This document shows positions 10,248 through 21,798 of a stretch of 64,000 nt of DNA, piece by piece (within the stretch, counting starts at the first letter, position 1; each line of letters starts with the position of its first letter). Source of the DNA: Entophlyctis helioformis. Its lineage: Eukaryota; Chytridiomycota; Chytridiomycetes; Chytridiales; Chytriomycetaceae. The notes beneath the pieces were generated by a model that had not been told where the DNA came from, did no database searches, and saw only the letters and a list, made by a program, of their open reading frames with translations. Location: the NCBI GenBank assembly GCA_025526915.1, contig JAHLKH010000009.1:1-64000 (forward strand), written 5' to 3'. A program made the position numbers and the translations under genes.

Positions 10248-12618
10248 ATGTTTGTGAAAAACCGTGCAAGCAGCGCCAGCAGCGGCAGCGACTTTGGCGC
10301 GGCCTGCTCGCCGGCAGCAGGCGGCGGTGTGGTTGCAAACGTCGCAGCCATTGACGAAGAGACCGAGACGCTGGATGAAGAGCCCCGCAACATCATCATG
10401 GGCATTATTGCTCAGCTGCGCAAGGGCATGGACCTGCATCGAGTGACGCTGCCCACGTTTGTTCTGGAGCCACGAAGCATGTGCGAGCGCATTTCCGACT
10501 TCATGACCCATCAGGACCTCATCATGAGGCAAGTATCGGCAAACTCCCTGCTATCGTGCAGCTGAGCGCCTGCTTTCTCTTTCATGTGCCTGTATGCGAA
10601 GGGTTGCCGCCCCTCTCTGGGGCCTCTCCAGTCCGTCTTGCTTGCATGCAACGTGCTCCGGGTTGTTGTTGGACAGAGGGTGGCTCAGCCAGCGAGCAAC
10701 GCGACGTCACACGCGCAAAGCCTCATTGGACTGCTGCTGTTGTTGGCGTGATGCGCTCTGCCCTCGCATCCGCAGAGGTCTGTGCCTGTTGGGCGGACGC
10801 ATCTGCCTCTGTGCGTCCGCTGGTCCAACGGCCTGTCGCACGCTCCAAAGACACGCTTCTCCGTGCCATTAACGTGCTGGTCAAGCGTTGCTTGATGATG
10901 ATCCTGATGATCACAATCCGCTAGCAGCCTGAAAGTGCCATCCTTCTCCAGCCGCTGGCACTCCCATGTTCAAGCAGCTCGGCATGTACTGACAATCTAT
11001 CAACCCCTGGCTGCTTCTGTATCTTGCTGCACACCAACATGCTCGCCCGGCTCGCCAGCACACCAGCAAAGGACGATCCTACTCAACGAATGATTGACGT
11101 TCTTCGCTACTTTCTCTCTGGGTGGCACATTCGGCCAAAGGTCAGACACAGCAATAGCCTTGGCATTGTCTTTGCATGCCAGCTGCATGTACAACTACAG
11201 ATACTGCCGCGCCTTGAGGCTGACTCTGTTTTTCAATGCTCGATCGCATTCTCGGCCACACATCTTGGACGGCCTGGTTCTCTGTTGTAACTTGCCGAGA
11301 CGCTAGGGCGTGAAGAAGCCATTTAATCCTGTCTTGGGCGAGATTTTCCGCTGTCGCTGGACGCTGGAGGACGGAACCGAATCGGTTTATGTTTGTGAGC
11401 AGGTCTCGCACCACCCCCCTGTGTCGGCATACTTTTACGCAAATCCCGAAAACGGCGTAAGAATTACGGGCGAATGCAAGCCACGCGCTCGGTTCCTTGG
11501 CAACTCGGCTGCAACGATGATGGAGGGAGGTTCGACAGTCTCGTTTTCGGCGCATCCTGGAGAAGTATACGATATCGTGGCACCCAACATTTACGCGCGT
11601 GGAATCCTGTTTGGAACCATGTACATGGAGCTTGGCGACACGGCGACTGTGCGATGTGCAAAGACAGATCTTGTTTGCACGGTAGACTTCAAAACCAAGG
11701 TGAGTGACGCCATTTTTGCACATGTCATGGGCTGCCTATGTTGCTGTGCGGTGACTAGGACTGACATGCTGTTGTGCATGCGTACATGTGTCGGATGGGG
11801 TGGTTAAATGGTATGGAAAATCTATGGCAACGCTTTGTCTGTGCAGGGGTATTTTGGAGGATCCGAAGCAAACGCGATCGCTGGGAAGCTGAAGCGCGAG
11901 AGCACGGGCGAGGTGCTCTACAAGATTGCCGGAAAGTGGTCGGACCAAATGTGGCTGCATGCACCAAAAAGCGACAAAACCAATCTGCTGTTTGACGCTC
12001 ATAATGCCAAAAGCGCGCAGATGCTGGTTGAGGAGACGGCTGCCCAGGAGGAGTTTGAGTCGCGTCGGTATGTGTTGTTGGCGGCTCTGCGTGTGAAAAC
12101 ATTGAGTGGCGTGTGGGTTGCTTACTCGCATTGATCGTTGGGCCATGAACTCACGCGACGGATTGGGATCGCCGGTACTGCGCGCCACTGAAAGGCTATG
12201 GCAGAACGTCGCAAACGCGGTCGTTTCCCGAGACATGAATGCAGCAACAGACGAAAAGTCCAAGATCGAAGACAACCAGCGGGTCATTGTCAAGGCCCGC
12301 GAGGAAAGCAACCAGCCGTGGGAGTCGCGCTTTTTTGTGCCCGAGGGCGAGGGATGGGCATTCAAGTTTCTGCAAGAGTGGGTCTGATTGCCTCAAACAT
12401 GGATGCACGGCATTGGCCTGTAAAATTACTTGGAAGCTAACCAGGATGCTTTGGATCGTCGCTGGACGTGCAGCATTCCAAAAGAGCCGACAGAAGCCCG
12501 CAACTGGCTCAGAGAGATGATCTTCAAGAAGACAGACAACCCAATGCATGCAAAGTTCTGGGCGGAGCCCTCATCTCCTGAAGGTGCCGCATCGGCCACA
12601 TCCGCTGGATCCCAATAA
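10248..12618 (+). CDS. Oxysterol-binding-protein-related protein (Osh family, ORD only)
   Basis: Cytosolic lipid-transfer protein working at membrane contact sites. Exons: 10248-10528, 11059-11140, 11307-11699, 11847-12067, 12195-12381, 12445-12618. The start MFVKNRASSASSGS is followed by the lid region (IIAQLRKGMDLHRVTLPTFV, LEPRSMCERISDFMTHQDL). The family signature EQVSHHPPVSAYFY, the phosphoinositide-binding KKPFNPVLGEIF and the C-terminal RRW segment (NQ)DALDRRW are all present. No PH domain, ankyrin or FFAT was seen, so a short type such as Osh4-Osh7 fits; the PRNIIMGIIAQLRKGMDL start is closest in my memory to Osh6/Osh7. Intron 1 (10529-11058) is long for this window and starts with GC (AG-GCAAGT), so a small exon may be hidden there. 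Confidence 0.9.
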
Positions 12619-12643
12619 ATTCGGGTTTTCGAAAAACCTCACA

Positions 12644-13485
12644 ATGACGGCGGGAGAGGGACCGGTCAAGGTGCGTCGTGCAGCTGCAGCACAGTTGAGA
12701 AGGAGCACATGCCGGGCTTTCAAAGCCTGTTCCACAGCACCTCTGCACACACGGCTGCTGCGCCACGGCAGGCTGGCCAGCCAGGTTGGCGCACAGGCGC
12801 ACGTCTGACTCGCTGGCCAGCAGGCGTGGCCGCTCTCTGCATCGCTTGCTCGTTGCAGATGGCGGGTTGGCAGCCGTGCGAAAGACTGCGCTTTGCTGCG
12901 GTGTATGGTGTGCAGCAAGCAAGCAAGCAAGGATACACAACACCTGCTACTGCTGTTCAGCATCGACTTGTTTGGTGATACATGTATGGCTGACACTAGC
13001 TGCTGCTGCTGCTGTTGACGGACGCTCCAACAGCTGTCGCCCGTTGCGACCATTGATGCAAGCGTCGACCCATACGGTGAGCCAAGCTGACTTGGTTGAG
13101 GGCCTGGCGAAAGAGCATCCATGGGCATCCATGAGCATCCATGAAACGGCAGTTTATGGCCTGCTGCTGCCATCGCTTGAGGCACATTCATCATCCATGT
13201 GTGACTGACAGCAACGCACGATGCATCGACTACGCTGGCCCAGATCGTGCGGCCATCATCAAGAGCCGCGACGAGTTCATTCGTGAGCAGCTCATCAGAG
13301 GACAGGAGGTCCAGGTTCTGCGCGACAAGCTGCGCTGGTGCTACTATCGCGAGGGTGTGAACCACTTCCAGAACTGCCGCGAGCTGGCGGTCCAGTACTT
13401 GGAAGTTCTCCGGCTGTCCAAGGAGGGTCGCTTCATTCCTTACAAGGCACCAAAGCCTGAAGCGCCAGCCGCTGCAGACGAATAA
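12644..13485 (+). CDS. Complex I accessory subunit, NDUFB10/PDSW type
   Basis: Accessory subunit of the membrane arm of mitochondrial NADH:ubiquinone oxidoreductase. Exons: 12644-12670, 13034-13076, 13244-13485, giving MTAGEGPVK, then LSPVATIDASVDPYD, then a conserved body of roughly 80 residues. Key stretches are IKSRDEFIREQLIRGQEVQV, LRDKLRWCYYREGVNHFQNC and RELAVQYLEVL, with the paired Cys residues (WCYYREGVNHFQNC) that form intramembrane-space disulfides in this family. The tail is Lys/Pro/Ala-rich. At about 104 aa it matches fungal 12-kDa forms. It begins only 25 bp after the Osh stop codon. Presence of complex I excludes lineages that lost it (for example baker's yeast). Confidence 0.85.
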
Positions 13486-13776
13486 CGTGTACAGGTGCAC
13501 GACGGCAGAAACAACAGCAACAGCAGTCCAACGTGTATTGACTGTGCAGTATGGCAGTCAGAGCGGAGATCTTGATCTTGACTTGGGCGGCACTTGCCAG
13601 GCTGGGTTGGGCTGGATTAAAGATCGATGGACAATGTCAGAGTTGGTTTTTGCACACACCGGTTGCTAGCCAGTGAACCGCTTTGCTGCTGGGCCACTCG
13701 AGTTTGTCAATGGCAGCATTCAGATTCTGGTGGATGAGGCAGCAGGCTTCATTGTGCATCGCGACCAACAACGCCG
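13486..13776. other. Convergent intergenic region, no gene seen
   Basis: 291 bp between the complex I subunit stop (+) and the exportin-7 stop (-). Reading frames here are continuations of the exportin shadow frames. No RNA gene or repeat is recognised. Confidence 0.6.
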
Positions 13777-16700
13777 TCAGACGGGCGAACTGGCCTCCGT
13801 TGCGACGCGTCTGCGCACGTTGGATACGTTGGTTGTGAAGCGATCGCGATTCTTGGACTCGAGCGAAATGGTGACGCCATCCATAACAAGCATGACAGCC
13901 TGCGTATTGTGGGCCAAGTGGCAGACATGGCAGGCGGAGATGCTGGGTTAGTGGCCTTGGATTGATTGTTCGGTAACAAACACATTGGTGCCAAGCAGCA
14001 AGGCGTGCCTTTCCAAAAGGCTCTTGATATTGAGGTCGCTGCTCATTGATCATCTGCTCCGCGTATGTCTGGAAAAACTCGGAGAACAAGAGAATGAGCG
14101 GGAGAAGCGGGCGGGACATGGACCACTGGTTGGCCACGTCTTCGTTCACGACCTTGTCGAACAGCGTCGCAAGAAGCGTTTGGCACTGGCTTGAAGTCTG
14201 CTGCACCCGCGTGTAAACCAGGTCTGGCGCCTTGCCCCGGATGTGTCTCTGGCAAACGTGCGAGAAGACATTATCCAAAATCGTGCACGCCTGTGACGAC
14301 GACATGGAATGTGCAGACGGCAAAGAGAGTCAAGGGGATCTCGCACGGCAATCGATAAAGAGTGGCAGGTCGATCAACGAGGGTGCCACCAAGTGATCGT
14401 TGAGCGACCATGATACAATACAAAACAACAGTCAGGGCTCCAACATAGTCAACGACGAGGAGAAAAAGGATATCTGCTGCATGGAGCGCCGTGTGGCAGC
14501 ATTCAAGCAGATGCCGGAAGGTATCCAGGTCAAATTCTTCGGCAAGCGGCATCTGCTCGCTCGTAAAGGTACCCCAGAGGCCAAGATAAGCCTAGTTGGC
14601 CGGTTCAGAAATCAAGCATGCAGTCAGCAGGTGAGTTGCACAAGAGGATCGCGCAAGCTAGTTGTGACACACATTGCCGAGCTTTGGAAACTCCTGTTGC
14701 ATTCCCAGTGGGATCGTAATCAGCATACACGAGCGTCATATGGATGGCATTGGTGCAAAGCGATGCGGCTTACAAGAAGATATCGCGGCTCAATAAAGCG
14801 AGAAAGGCCAAACATAACAGCAAGCGTGTTGTTCAGAACCGGATCGCTATAGAGCGAGAAAACGCCAAAGCAAACATAGCGACCACCGAGCGCGTTCTTG
14901 AGCGTGTTGCTGTACAACAAGGTGAGCATGCCATCATCAACATGCAGCGATGAATGCAAGGGAAAGACGCCAAAGAGACATACAAGAGAATGGACATGCG
15001 CTTGAATACTTTGGCCAGTATTCTGACTCGGGCATACTTGCCAGATCACTCTTGAGCAGCATACATCCTAAGCGTGTGTTTGACGAGGAAGTGCTCATCA
15101 GCAGGCTGGCGGGCTGGCGGGCTGACTGACTGACTGGCGGACAGGCGAGCGGGAATCCTTTGTCCAGCCTTAGCAAACAATCACGGAGACCAGCAAAGGG
15201 ATACCTGTTTCGATCACGACCTGGCTGGCTCGCGGAAAACGATGATGCTGGATAGTTGGGTGCATATGCATAAGAGACAAACGCGTGGCAATGTTAGGAG
15301 AAGGTGCAAGCAATGGTGCATCTGCAAGGCCGACACACTTACCCTGACGCAGAGTTGATATCATAGTTGAGACGGTTGTTCTTGTTGAGCACAAACTCGT
15401 CAAAGAAACGCAAGGCAGCGACATTGTCGTGAGTTGGATGCGCAAGGATCGCAAAGCGCTGGAAGAGGAGAATATGAGGGTGGGTAAGCAGAATCGTCAA
15501 GGCAACATCGCATCGCTTTGAATCTCTGGTGGTGCGTGGTTGAACATCGGGGCAGTAGAGCAAGCAAAATAAAGTGAGGTGGTTAAAAGGATATATCCAC
15601 TCAAAGAATGGCATGAAGTGCTTCTTGGCAGTCAAAACACCCATGATCGCCCTGTGGTGAACAATCCCACGCAATGTCTTGTCAGACTCAGGCCAACTAC
15701 CCACCGATGGCGTGTCTGTGGTATTCCAGTGAGGCATGCAAAGGCAAGTTGGCCGACTTGCCTGAGTTTGCGGAACAGACGCGAAACCGAGCTTCGGACG
15801 GCCGGAACCAGCAAGTCGCCATCAGCCAAGCTCTTCAATGCGTCCAGCTCGTTTTGCAAAGGAGCAAGAAAGATAAAGAGCTCCTTGTCAAACGACTCGT
15901 CACTCTCAAGGATCAGCAGTCGCGTAATGCCAGCAAAAACTGTCCAAACAGAAACAATACAAAGCGACATTAACAGGCTTGGCGGCACTCCAGTGAAAAA
16001 CACAGGCATGTACACGAATAGCATCCATTTCCAGCCAATGCACCTACTTGCTGCAGTTGCTTTGCCTCTGTGATTCGTGCAAAGCTCTCGGAAGAATGAT
16101 TCTCGACAAGAAAAACGATGACTTGGCTCCGCTTGAGCATCTTGGATGTATAGGTGCTGTGAACCACACGGGCGGCGCGTTAGCACCAACAGCATAATCT
16201 TCCATTCAACTCACGATCGCGTTTGCTCACCCGCTGGTGAATTCGGTGAATGCCTCAATCGTCCTCTCGATAACTCGGCTACTCGATGCAAAGCGAAGAT
16301 TGCCAAGTCTGTGTCAAGCCGCAGTAACAAGGCCAGTCCATCGAAGAGCGCAGATGTGAAAGGTTGGTTGTCTGTTAGAATGATCCAGGACATTCGCCAA
16401 CGTTGGCTTGTACATGCAATGAAGAGTGGCAGGAACAGAGCGAGTCAATCGTGTACGCTGCTGTACGTGCAATTTGTCAAAAATAGAAATGGTCGCCTGC
16501 TCTTGGGTGGAAACACGGCAGGCTTGGCCCATGCTCTCAAACATGATGGCAAGTCGCGATCCGTTGTCAGCTAAGAGAGGTTGTGATGGAGAGCAAGGTG
16601 AGTAAAGCATTGATCAACAGGGCGAGTTGTGATGGAAGCCATCATGGACAACTGACACAGATAGCTTTTCTTGAATTGCATAACAAAATGGAGGATGCTG

Positions 16701-19700
16701 AGCTCAACTGGATCGCCAAAAAGCCGGCCCTATGCACCGATTCATACATCATGGTCAGCTTGAGAAAGGCAAATGCCATGATTCCGTCAAAACGCTGGAC
16801 GTGACTTGCTTGGGTTGCAGTGTTCATAAGATCGACGCTGGCAAACTATTGAGCTTCAGTTAGCCAAACAGAATGTGCAATGCATAGACGGGCAGCATTA
16901 GTTCACAGAGATAAACGGAACCTCACCTCGAAGAGTAGTCCCGCAAGTCTGCCATCCAACACATCGTGATCTTCAGGACTCTGTCGTGGCAGCCAAAGCA
17001 GTCAGCACCATCTGTACGAATCGCGAGACATTCACGGGCTTGAAAGAAGGGGATGCTGACACTCATGCCGTTACCTGGTAGTATGACCTAATCACAGATT
17101 GGGAAGCAACGTGAGATCGGTTTTGCAAACGTCAGAAGCCAATTGGCGCCACAGAGATATGCTATGCACTTGCCTTCCGCCAATAATGGCTGCAATCAGA
17201 ATGGTGGCCCATGCACAAGACATGATCGCCTGGTCACTTGGAGCAACAAAGCCTCCAGATCCACTGCGTCGCTTGCCTCCGGGACTGATGCCGCCACCTC
17301 CAGAGTGCAGGTACGCGTCTACTGACGCTTTAAACCGATCCGCGAGCATATCAGCGACCGTTGCATAGTCGTAGCGCACGATGGTCGCACATGATTCGAT
17401 AATCTGGTAGAGCATCTCGGCATCATCGTCCTCAAAGTCTGCCGTTTTTGTTCAAAAGCCATGCATGAGTGAATGTGGGAATGTGGGCAAGGTGCACGCG
17501 CCAAGTGGTGGCAATGAATGCATGGGCAGCACAAGGTTAGACGTACCGAGGTTGCTGCCATCATATCCAATAAGCGCCTGTGCCACCGAAAGAATGCAAT
17601 CGCGATACTTGATGCTGAGATCAGATTTGGTGTTGCCGCATCCATCGGCAATCTTGTGCCAAGTCTGAACCAAGTGGCTCATTTCCAAATCACTCCACTC
17701 GGAACTGGCCAGGCAAGCATGAATGCATCATGAGCAGGCGTGAGTGAGCCAAGCTGAGTTGGAAAAACAATAAATGCACCAATGAGTCAAAAGCGTATAC
17801 AGTCGATGAACTCAACGCACATGCTTGAGATGGACTGGACAGTAAATTCGCGAATGAACGGCTCTCCAGTTGGACTGCGGAGAACGTCCGAGGCATAAAC
17901 CGAGAAGAACCTTGCAACAAGGCGGTAGAAGCCTACCATGGCATGTAAAAATGCATGTGCTACTTAGTAGACTGTGTTAAACACGGACATGCATCGCTAT
18001 TGCTTCCATAACCTACGATGACGACCATCATCTGACAACTGGGCAAAGAACTTGAGGGCAGCGCGGAGCACTTCAAGATTGGTCGACGTGAACTGATCAC
18101 GCTCCGCGTCTGAAAACAGCGAGCGTCGTGCGCAAAAGATAAAGGACATGCATTCGAGAATCTGCAAAGGGCAAAGTTGGCATGAATGGTCCACCAATCA
18201 TTTGAACATGGAGCAACGCAGCAGGGGCACAAAGCTCGTACGCAGCACTCTAGCTTACCTGAGCTTGACAATCGGGAACAATCCCAAGCGATGTGCACAA
18301 GGCCATGAGCAGCTTTTGGTCCTGGATATCTTCCTTCCACGTACTTGGAATCTAAAGAAAGGCAGTCAGAAAAACGGGCATTGCAGAGTACCAGAATGAC
18401 AATGACCACAACGTGGATGTATCGCGGGCATAGCGTGCTTACATGAACAGAGCCTTGGTCATCGTAAGACTCGTCTGGATTGATACCGATAAAGTCAAAC
18501 GCAAGGCACTCGGTCAAAAGTGCAAGCAAGTCGCGCGGTAGCGAGGTTGCTGGAGTGCTGACGCCGCTGTTGAAAAACAGATCCATAACGGGTGAACACA
18601 CAACGCCGACTCGTAGTGCATTGGTATCATTATTTTAGTCGGCAGGCACTGAATTACCTGTCGCTGTGGCCTCTTGGTACATGCGGACTGCACCTTGAAA
18701 AATGGCGAGAAGCTGATTGTCACGAAATAGCACGGCTGTTGCTCTCGAGTCAGCGCAATCAAAGGCAAACATTGCGTTTGTGTTGGTGCCAAAGTCGTTA
18801 GGCCCACCTGTCTTGCGATGCTTTGGGAAACCCTTCAGAACAGACTTTTCCTGATTCATCTCCATCGTCACAGATTGCAGCAGCAGAACCCAAGCGAGAC
18901 GTGGAAACGAGCTGCCATCCGTCTGTAACAAAGCAATGTTAGCAAAAGCTGGTGCAAGCAGCCTCGACTCTTCAATCCATGCGGGTCCACAAGAGGCGCC
19001 AATAAATACAGGGCATCAAAGGCCGTATCCAAGACCAAGCTCGATCCGTGTCCTTACAGGAAAGAGGGCGTTGGCAAACACTTCTTCGGCTTGGCTCCAT
19101 CCAAGAACGGTGACTTCGGCCGAAATGCCACAAAGCATGATCAGCGATGCGCGATCAGCAAGGATAGAAGTCTGGGCGATGCGATGAAGAACGGTCGTGT
19201 CTGCCAGATGGGGCAAGTGTCAGATTATTATCCAGCCAGCCTGGATTTGTTGGGCGATGCATGTGGCACGCGGTGCACCATGCCGCTGCTTACTGATACG
19301 AATCAGATCCTCGAGAGGAATGGACGCCTGGTGGTTGATAGAAGCTTCTTGAGGTATCCGCCGACCCAGAGTGTGGCATACTGCTGGCTGGACTGTGCCA
19401 AAACAGTGATGCATCGCTCGAGCACCTGAGGCAAGGCTGCGGCATCTTTGGATGTCGACGACAAGCTTGGAAAGAAGGCTGCAAGGGAGGCCTGGGCAAA
19501 CTGGCGAGCAGAGGCATCGAGAGAGCCAAGCGACTGTGCGCAAGCTGCGACGATGGCAGACAGAGCAGACAGAGCAGACAGATGGGTGTTAGAGGGCCAT
19601 CCAGGAAAGCATGCCTGTTGCCACGAAGGAGTTGCTCCAGGGCTGCTCGAGCACACGCTCGCATGTTGCCAGCCACCTTGCTCGATCTCTGAAATCATGA

Positions 19701-19713
19701 TTGGTGCAAACAT
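13777..19713 (-). CDS. XPO7: Exportin-7 (RanBP16), importin-beta family transport receptor
   Basis: Ran-GTP-dependent nuclear transport receptor built of HEAT repeats. The gene is split by many short introns over 6 kb. Diagnostic pieces in order: ARQFAQASLAAFFPS and QQYATLWVGGYLKKLLS near the N-terminus (19400-19550); LLTECLAFDFIGINPDESYD at 18460-18530; an RRSLFSDAERDQFTS block near 18100; EWIYPFNHL near 15600; VCFGVFSLYSD near 14860; then EDVANQWSMSRPLLPLILLF at 14090-14150. The end reads MDGVTISLESKNRDRFTTNV and stops at 13777-13779. These match the order and wording of vertebrate XPO7. The start is uncertain: ATG at 19713 or 19698 (MISEIEQ), possibly followed by an intron. A GCAGACAGA-type short repeat lies at 19555-19583. 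Divergent from ALG1 by 105 bp. Confidence 0.9.
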
Positions 19714-19818
19714 TGGCACTCGAGCCACACTTGGTGGTGCCGCTGGCCCCTTGCTGCGGCAGTCGCCGTGGCGGCCGTGGCGGCCGTGGCAGCGGCGGCC
19801 GTGGCAGCAGCTGTTGTG
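19714..19818. promoter_or_regulatory. Shared promoter region of XPO7 and ALG1
   Basis: 105 bp between divergent candidate ATGs. It holds a GC-rich tandem array of the ggcggccgt / ggcagc type at about 19769-19810. An in-frame Ala/Val extension of ALG1 is encoded across this array but has no ATG, so it is treated as leader. Confidence 0.4.
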
Positions 19819-21582
19819 ATGGCAGTTCGAATGGTGCCTGGAAAGAGCCGCACAGCCACGGTTTTGGTGCTCGGTGACATGGGACACTCGCCACGTATGC
19901 AGAACCATGTGCTGGCACTTGCACAGAACGGCTTCGCCGTTTCCTTTGTTGGGTTCGACGGCTCGCCGGTCCGCCCCGAGATTGCTGAGCATCCTGCTGT
20001 CCGGCTGGTGCACCTACCGCAGCCAGCCAGAATGACAGCGACAAACAAGCTGGGTTATGCGCTGCAAGGCCTCTGGCGCTCGATCCGCCAGGCGGTGGGC
20101 CTCTTCTCAATTCTTCTATGGCACATCCCAAAGCCAGAGTTCTTGCTCGTGCAGGTTGGGTTGCGCGCATGGTGGATGTGGCAAACGACATACAGCATCG
20201 GCCATGCATCTCTTTCTAACAGAGCTGCGCGTCCCGCTGACAGAATCCGCCGGCAATTCCAACCTTGGCCGTCGCTCAGTGCGTTTCGGTCATTCAAGGA
20301 TGCCGACTTATCATTGACTGGCACAACTTTGGATTCTCGCTGATGCCACCGCGCATTACCAAGAATGCCCTGATGCTAGCCATTCTGCAAAGGTAAGCAA
20401 GTGGTCGGCATTTTCATGTGGTTGTCAGGTGGGCATTTTGACGCGCCTCTGTGCATCAGATACGAGCAATGGCTTGGGCGATGGGCATCGCTGCACCTGT
20501 GCGTAACAGAGTCGATGGCAGCCGAACTCATTCAGCGATGGAACGTTTGGTGAGAGGTGTCTGCTTTACAAACGCAAACCTCTGAGATGCTCTAACAAGC
20601 CATGGGCATCGTCCTGTGAACATGAAGGGGCGAAGTGGTTGTTGTGTATGACAGACCGCCAAGCCATTTTGCACCCATTTCAACAACACAGATACACGAC
20701 GTGAGTTGGCCTGTTTGGTCGCTGCCCCTGGTAAACGTCTCTTTCCTTACATGTCATATATGATCACGTTAATGTAGCTGTTTTGTCGGCTGGATCTCAT
20801 GGGACAAGACGCAAAGTACAGAGACGAGCCAGCAAGAATCAGAGAAACGATTCTCACCCACAAGTCGGATGCTGGCATCATTGAAATGAGACGCGACCGC
20901 CCGGCAGTAATCATTAGCAGCACATCGTGGACACCTGATGAAGACTTTTCGCTCTTGTTTGGTGCGCTGCAAGAGTACGATGCCGAAGTCGATCGTCGAC
21001 TCGGGCACTCTAGCAGTTCGCCTGCCCACAGCCTGCCGAACCTGCTGATCATCATCACGGGAAGGGGTCCACTGAAAGATATCTTTGCCAAGCAAGTCCG
21101 CGAATCAGCAATGTCGCACGTGTTGGTCAAATTCGCGTGGTTGAAGCCGCAGGACTACCCATTGATGGTGGCAACCGCCGATCTGGGTGTTTCTCTGCAT
21201 ACATCCTCGTCTGGACTCGATTTGCCGATGAAAATCATCGACATGTTTGGCTGCGGGGTTCCCGTGTGTTCGTATTTCTACCCATGGTTAGTCGGCAAGA
21301 GTACCCTCTGGTGCCAGTAACAGCCTCTATGCAATGCGTACACCAGCTGACGGCTACCTCCTTGCGTTTTACCCCAATAGCATCTCTGAATTGGTCAAGG
21401 ATGGTGAGAACGGCGTTCATTTTCGCACCGCTCCAGAGCTCTGCGACGTCTTGTCTCGACTGCTTGAAGGTTTCCCAGCCCCGAACGCGACCCTTGGCAA
21501 GCTCTGTGCTGGAGCGGCAAAGTATCGAGAGCAAGACTGGAAGTCTTACTGGGACACGAGTGTATTACCAAAACTGCAATAA
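19819..21582 (+). CDS. ALG1: Chitobiosyldiphosphodolichol beta-mannosyltransferase
   Basis: Adds the first mannose (GDP-Man donor) to GlcNAc2-PP-dolichol on the cytosolic face of the ER. Exons: 19819-20154, 20244-20392, 20460-20549, 20628-20700, 20778-21286, 21381-21582, all in frame. Start MAVRMVPGKSRTATVLVLGD, then MGHSPRMQNHVLALA. Family landmarks: QNPPAIPTLAVAQ, IIDWHNFGFSLM, VVVVYDRPPSHFAP, ISSTSWTPDEDFSLL, LLIIITGRGPLKD, WLKPQDYPLMVATADLGVSL, HTSSSGLDLPMKIIDMFGCG, and CISELVKDGENGVHF. The cleavable-looking N-terminal anchor of yeast Alg1 is weak here; the hydrophobic stretch LGYALQGLWRSI and FSILLWHI is internal. Divergent from XPO7. Confidence 0.94.
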
Positions 21583-21798
21583 AGCGCCAGCGAGATATCA
21601 AACCATTACCGATTCGTGCCAGCAGGCAGCATGGACGGCACACTAGCAGTAAGCATCGCGACGATCCGCCGAATCAATTGTAATCATTGGAGGTGGCCAG
21701 AACACGTGAGGCGACACGTGAGTGTATGCTGTCATGCTGAGCCAGACCAAAAATGGCGTTTGGCAAACAACAAACATCCAAACAGTGACGATAGCCTC

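Noticed and set aside
19768..19818. Ala/Val-rich N-terminal extension of ALG1
   Set aside because: No ATG opens it; it comes from a GC-rich repeat in the shared promoter region.
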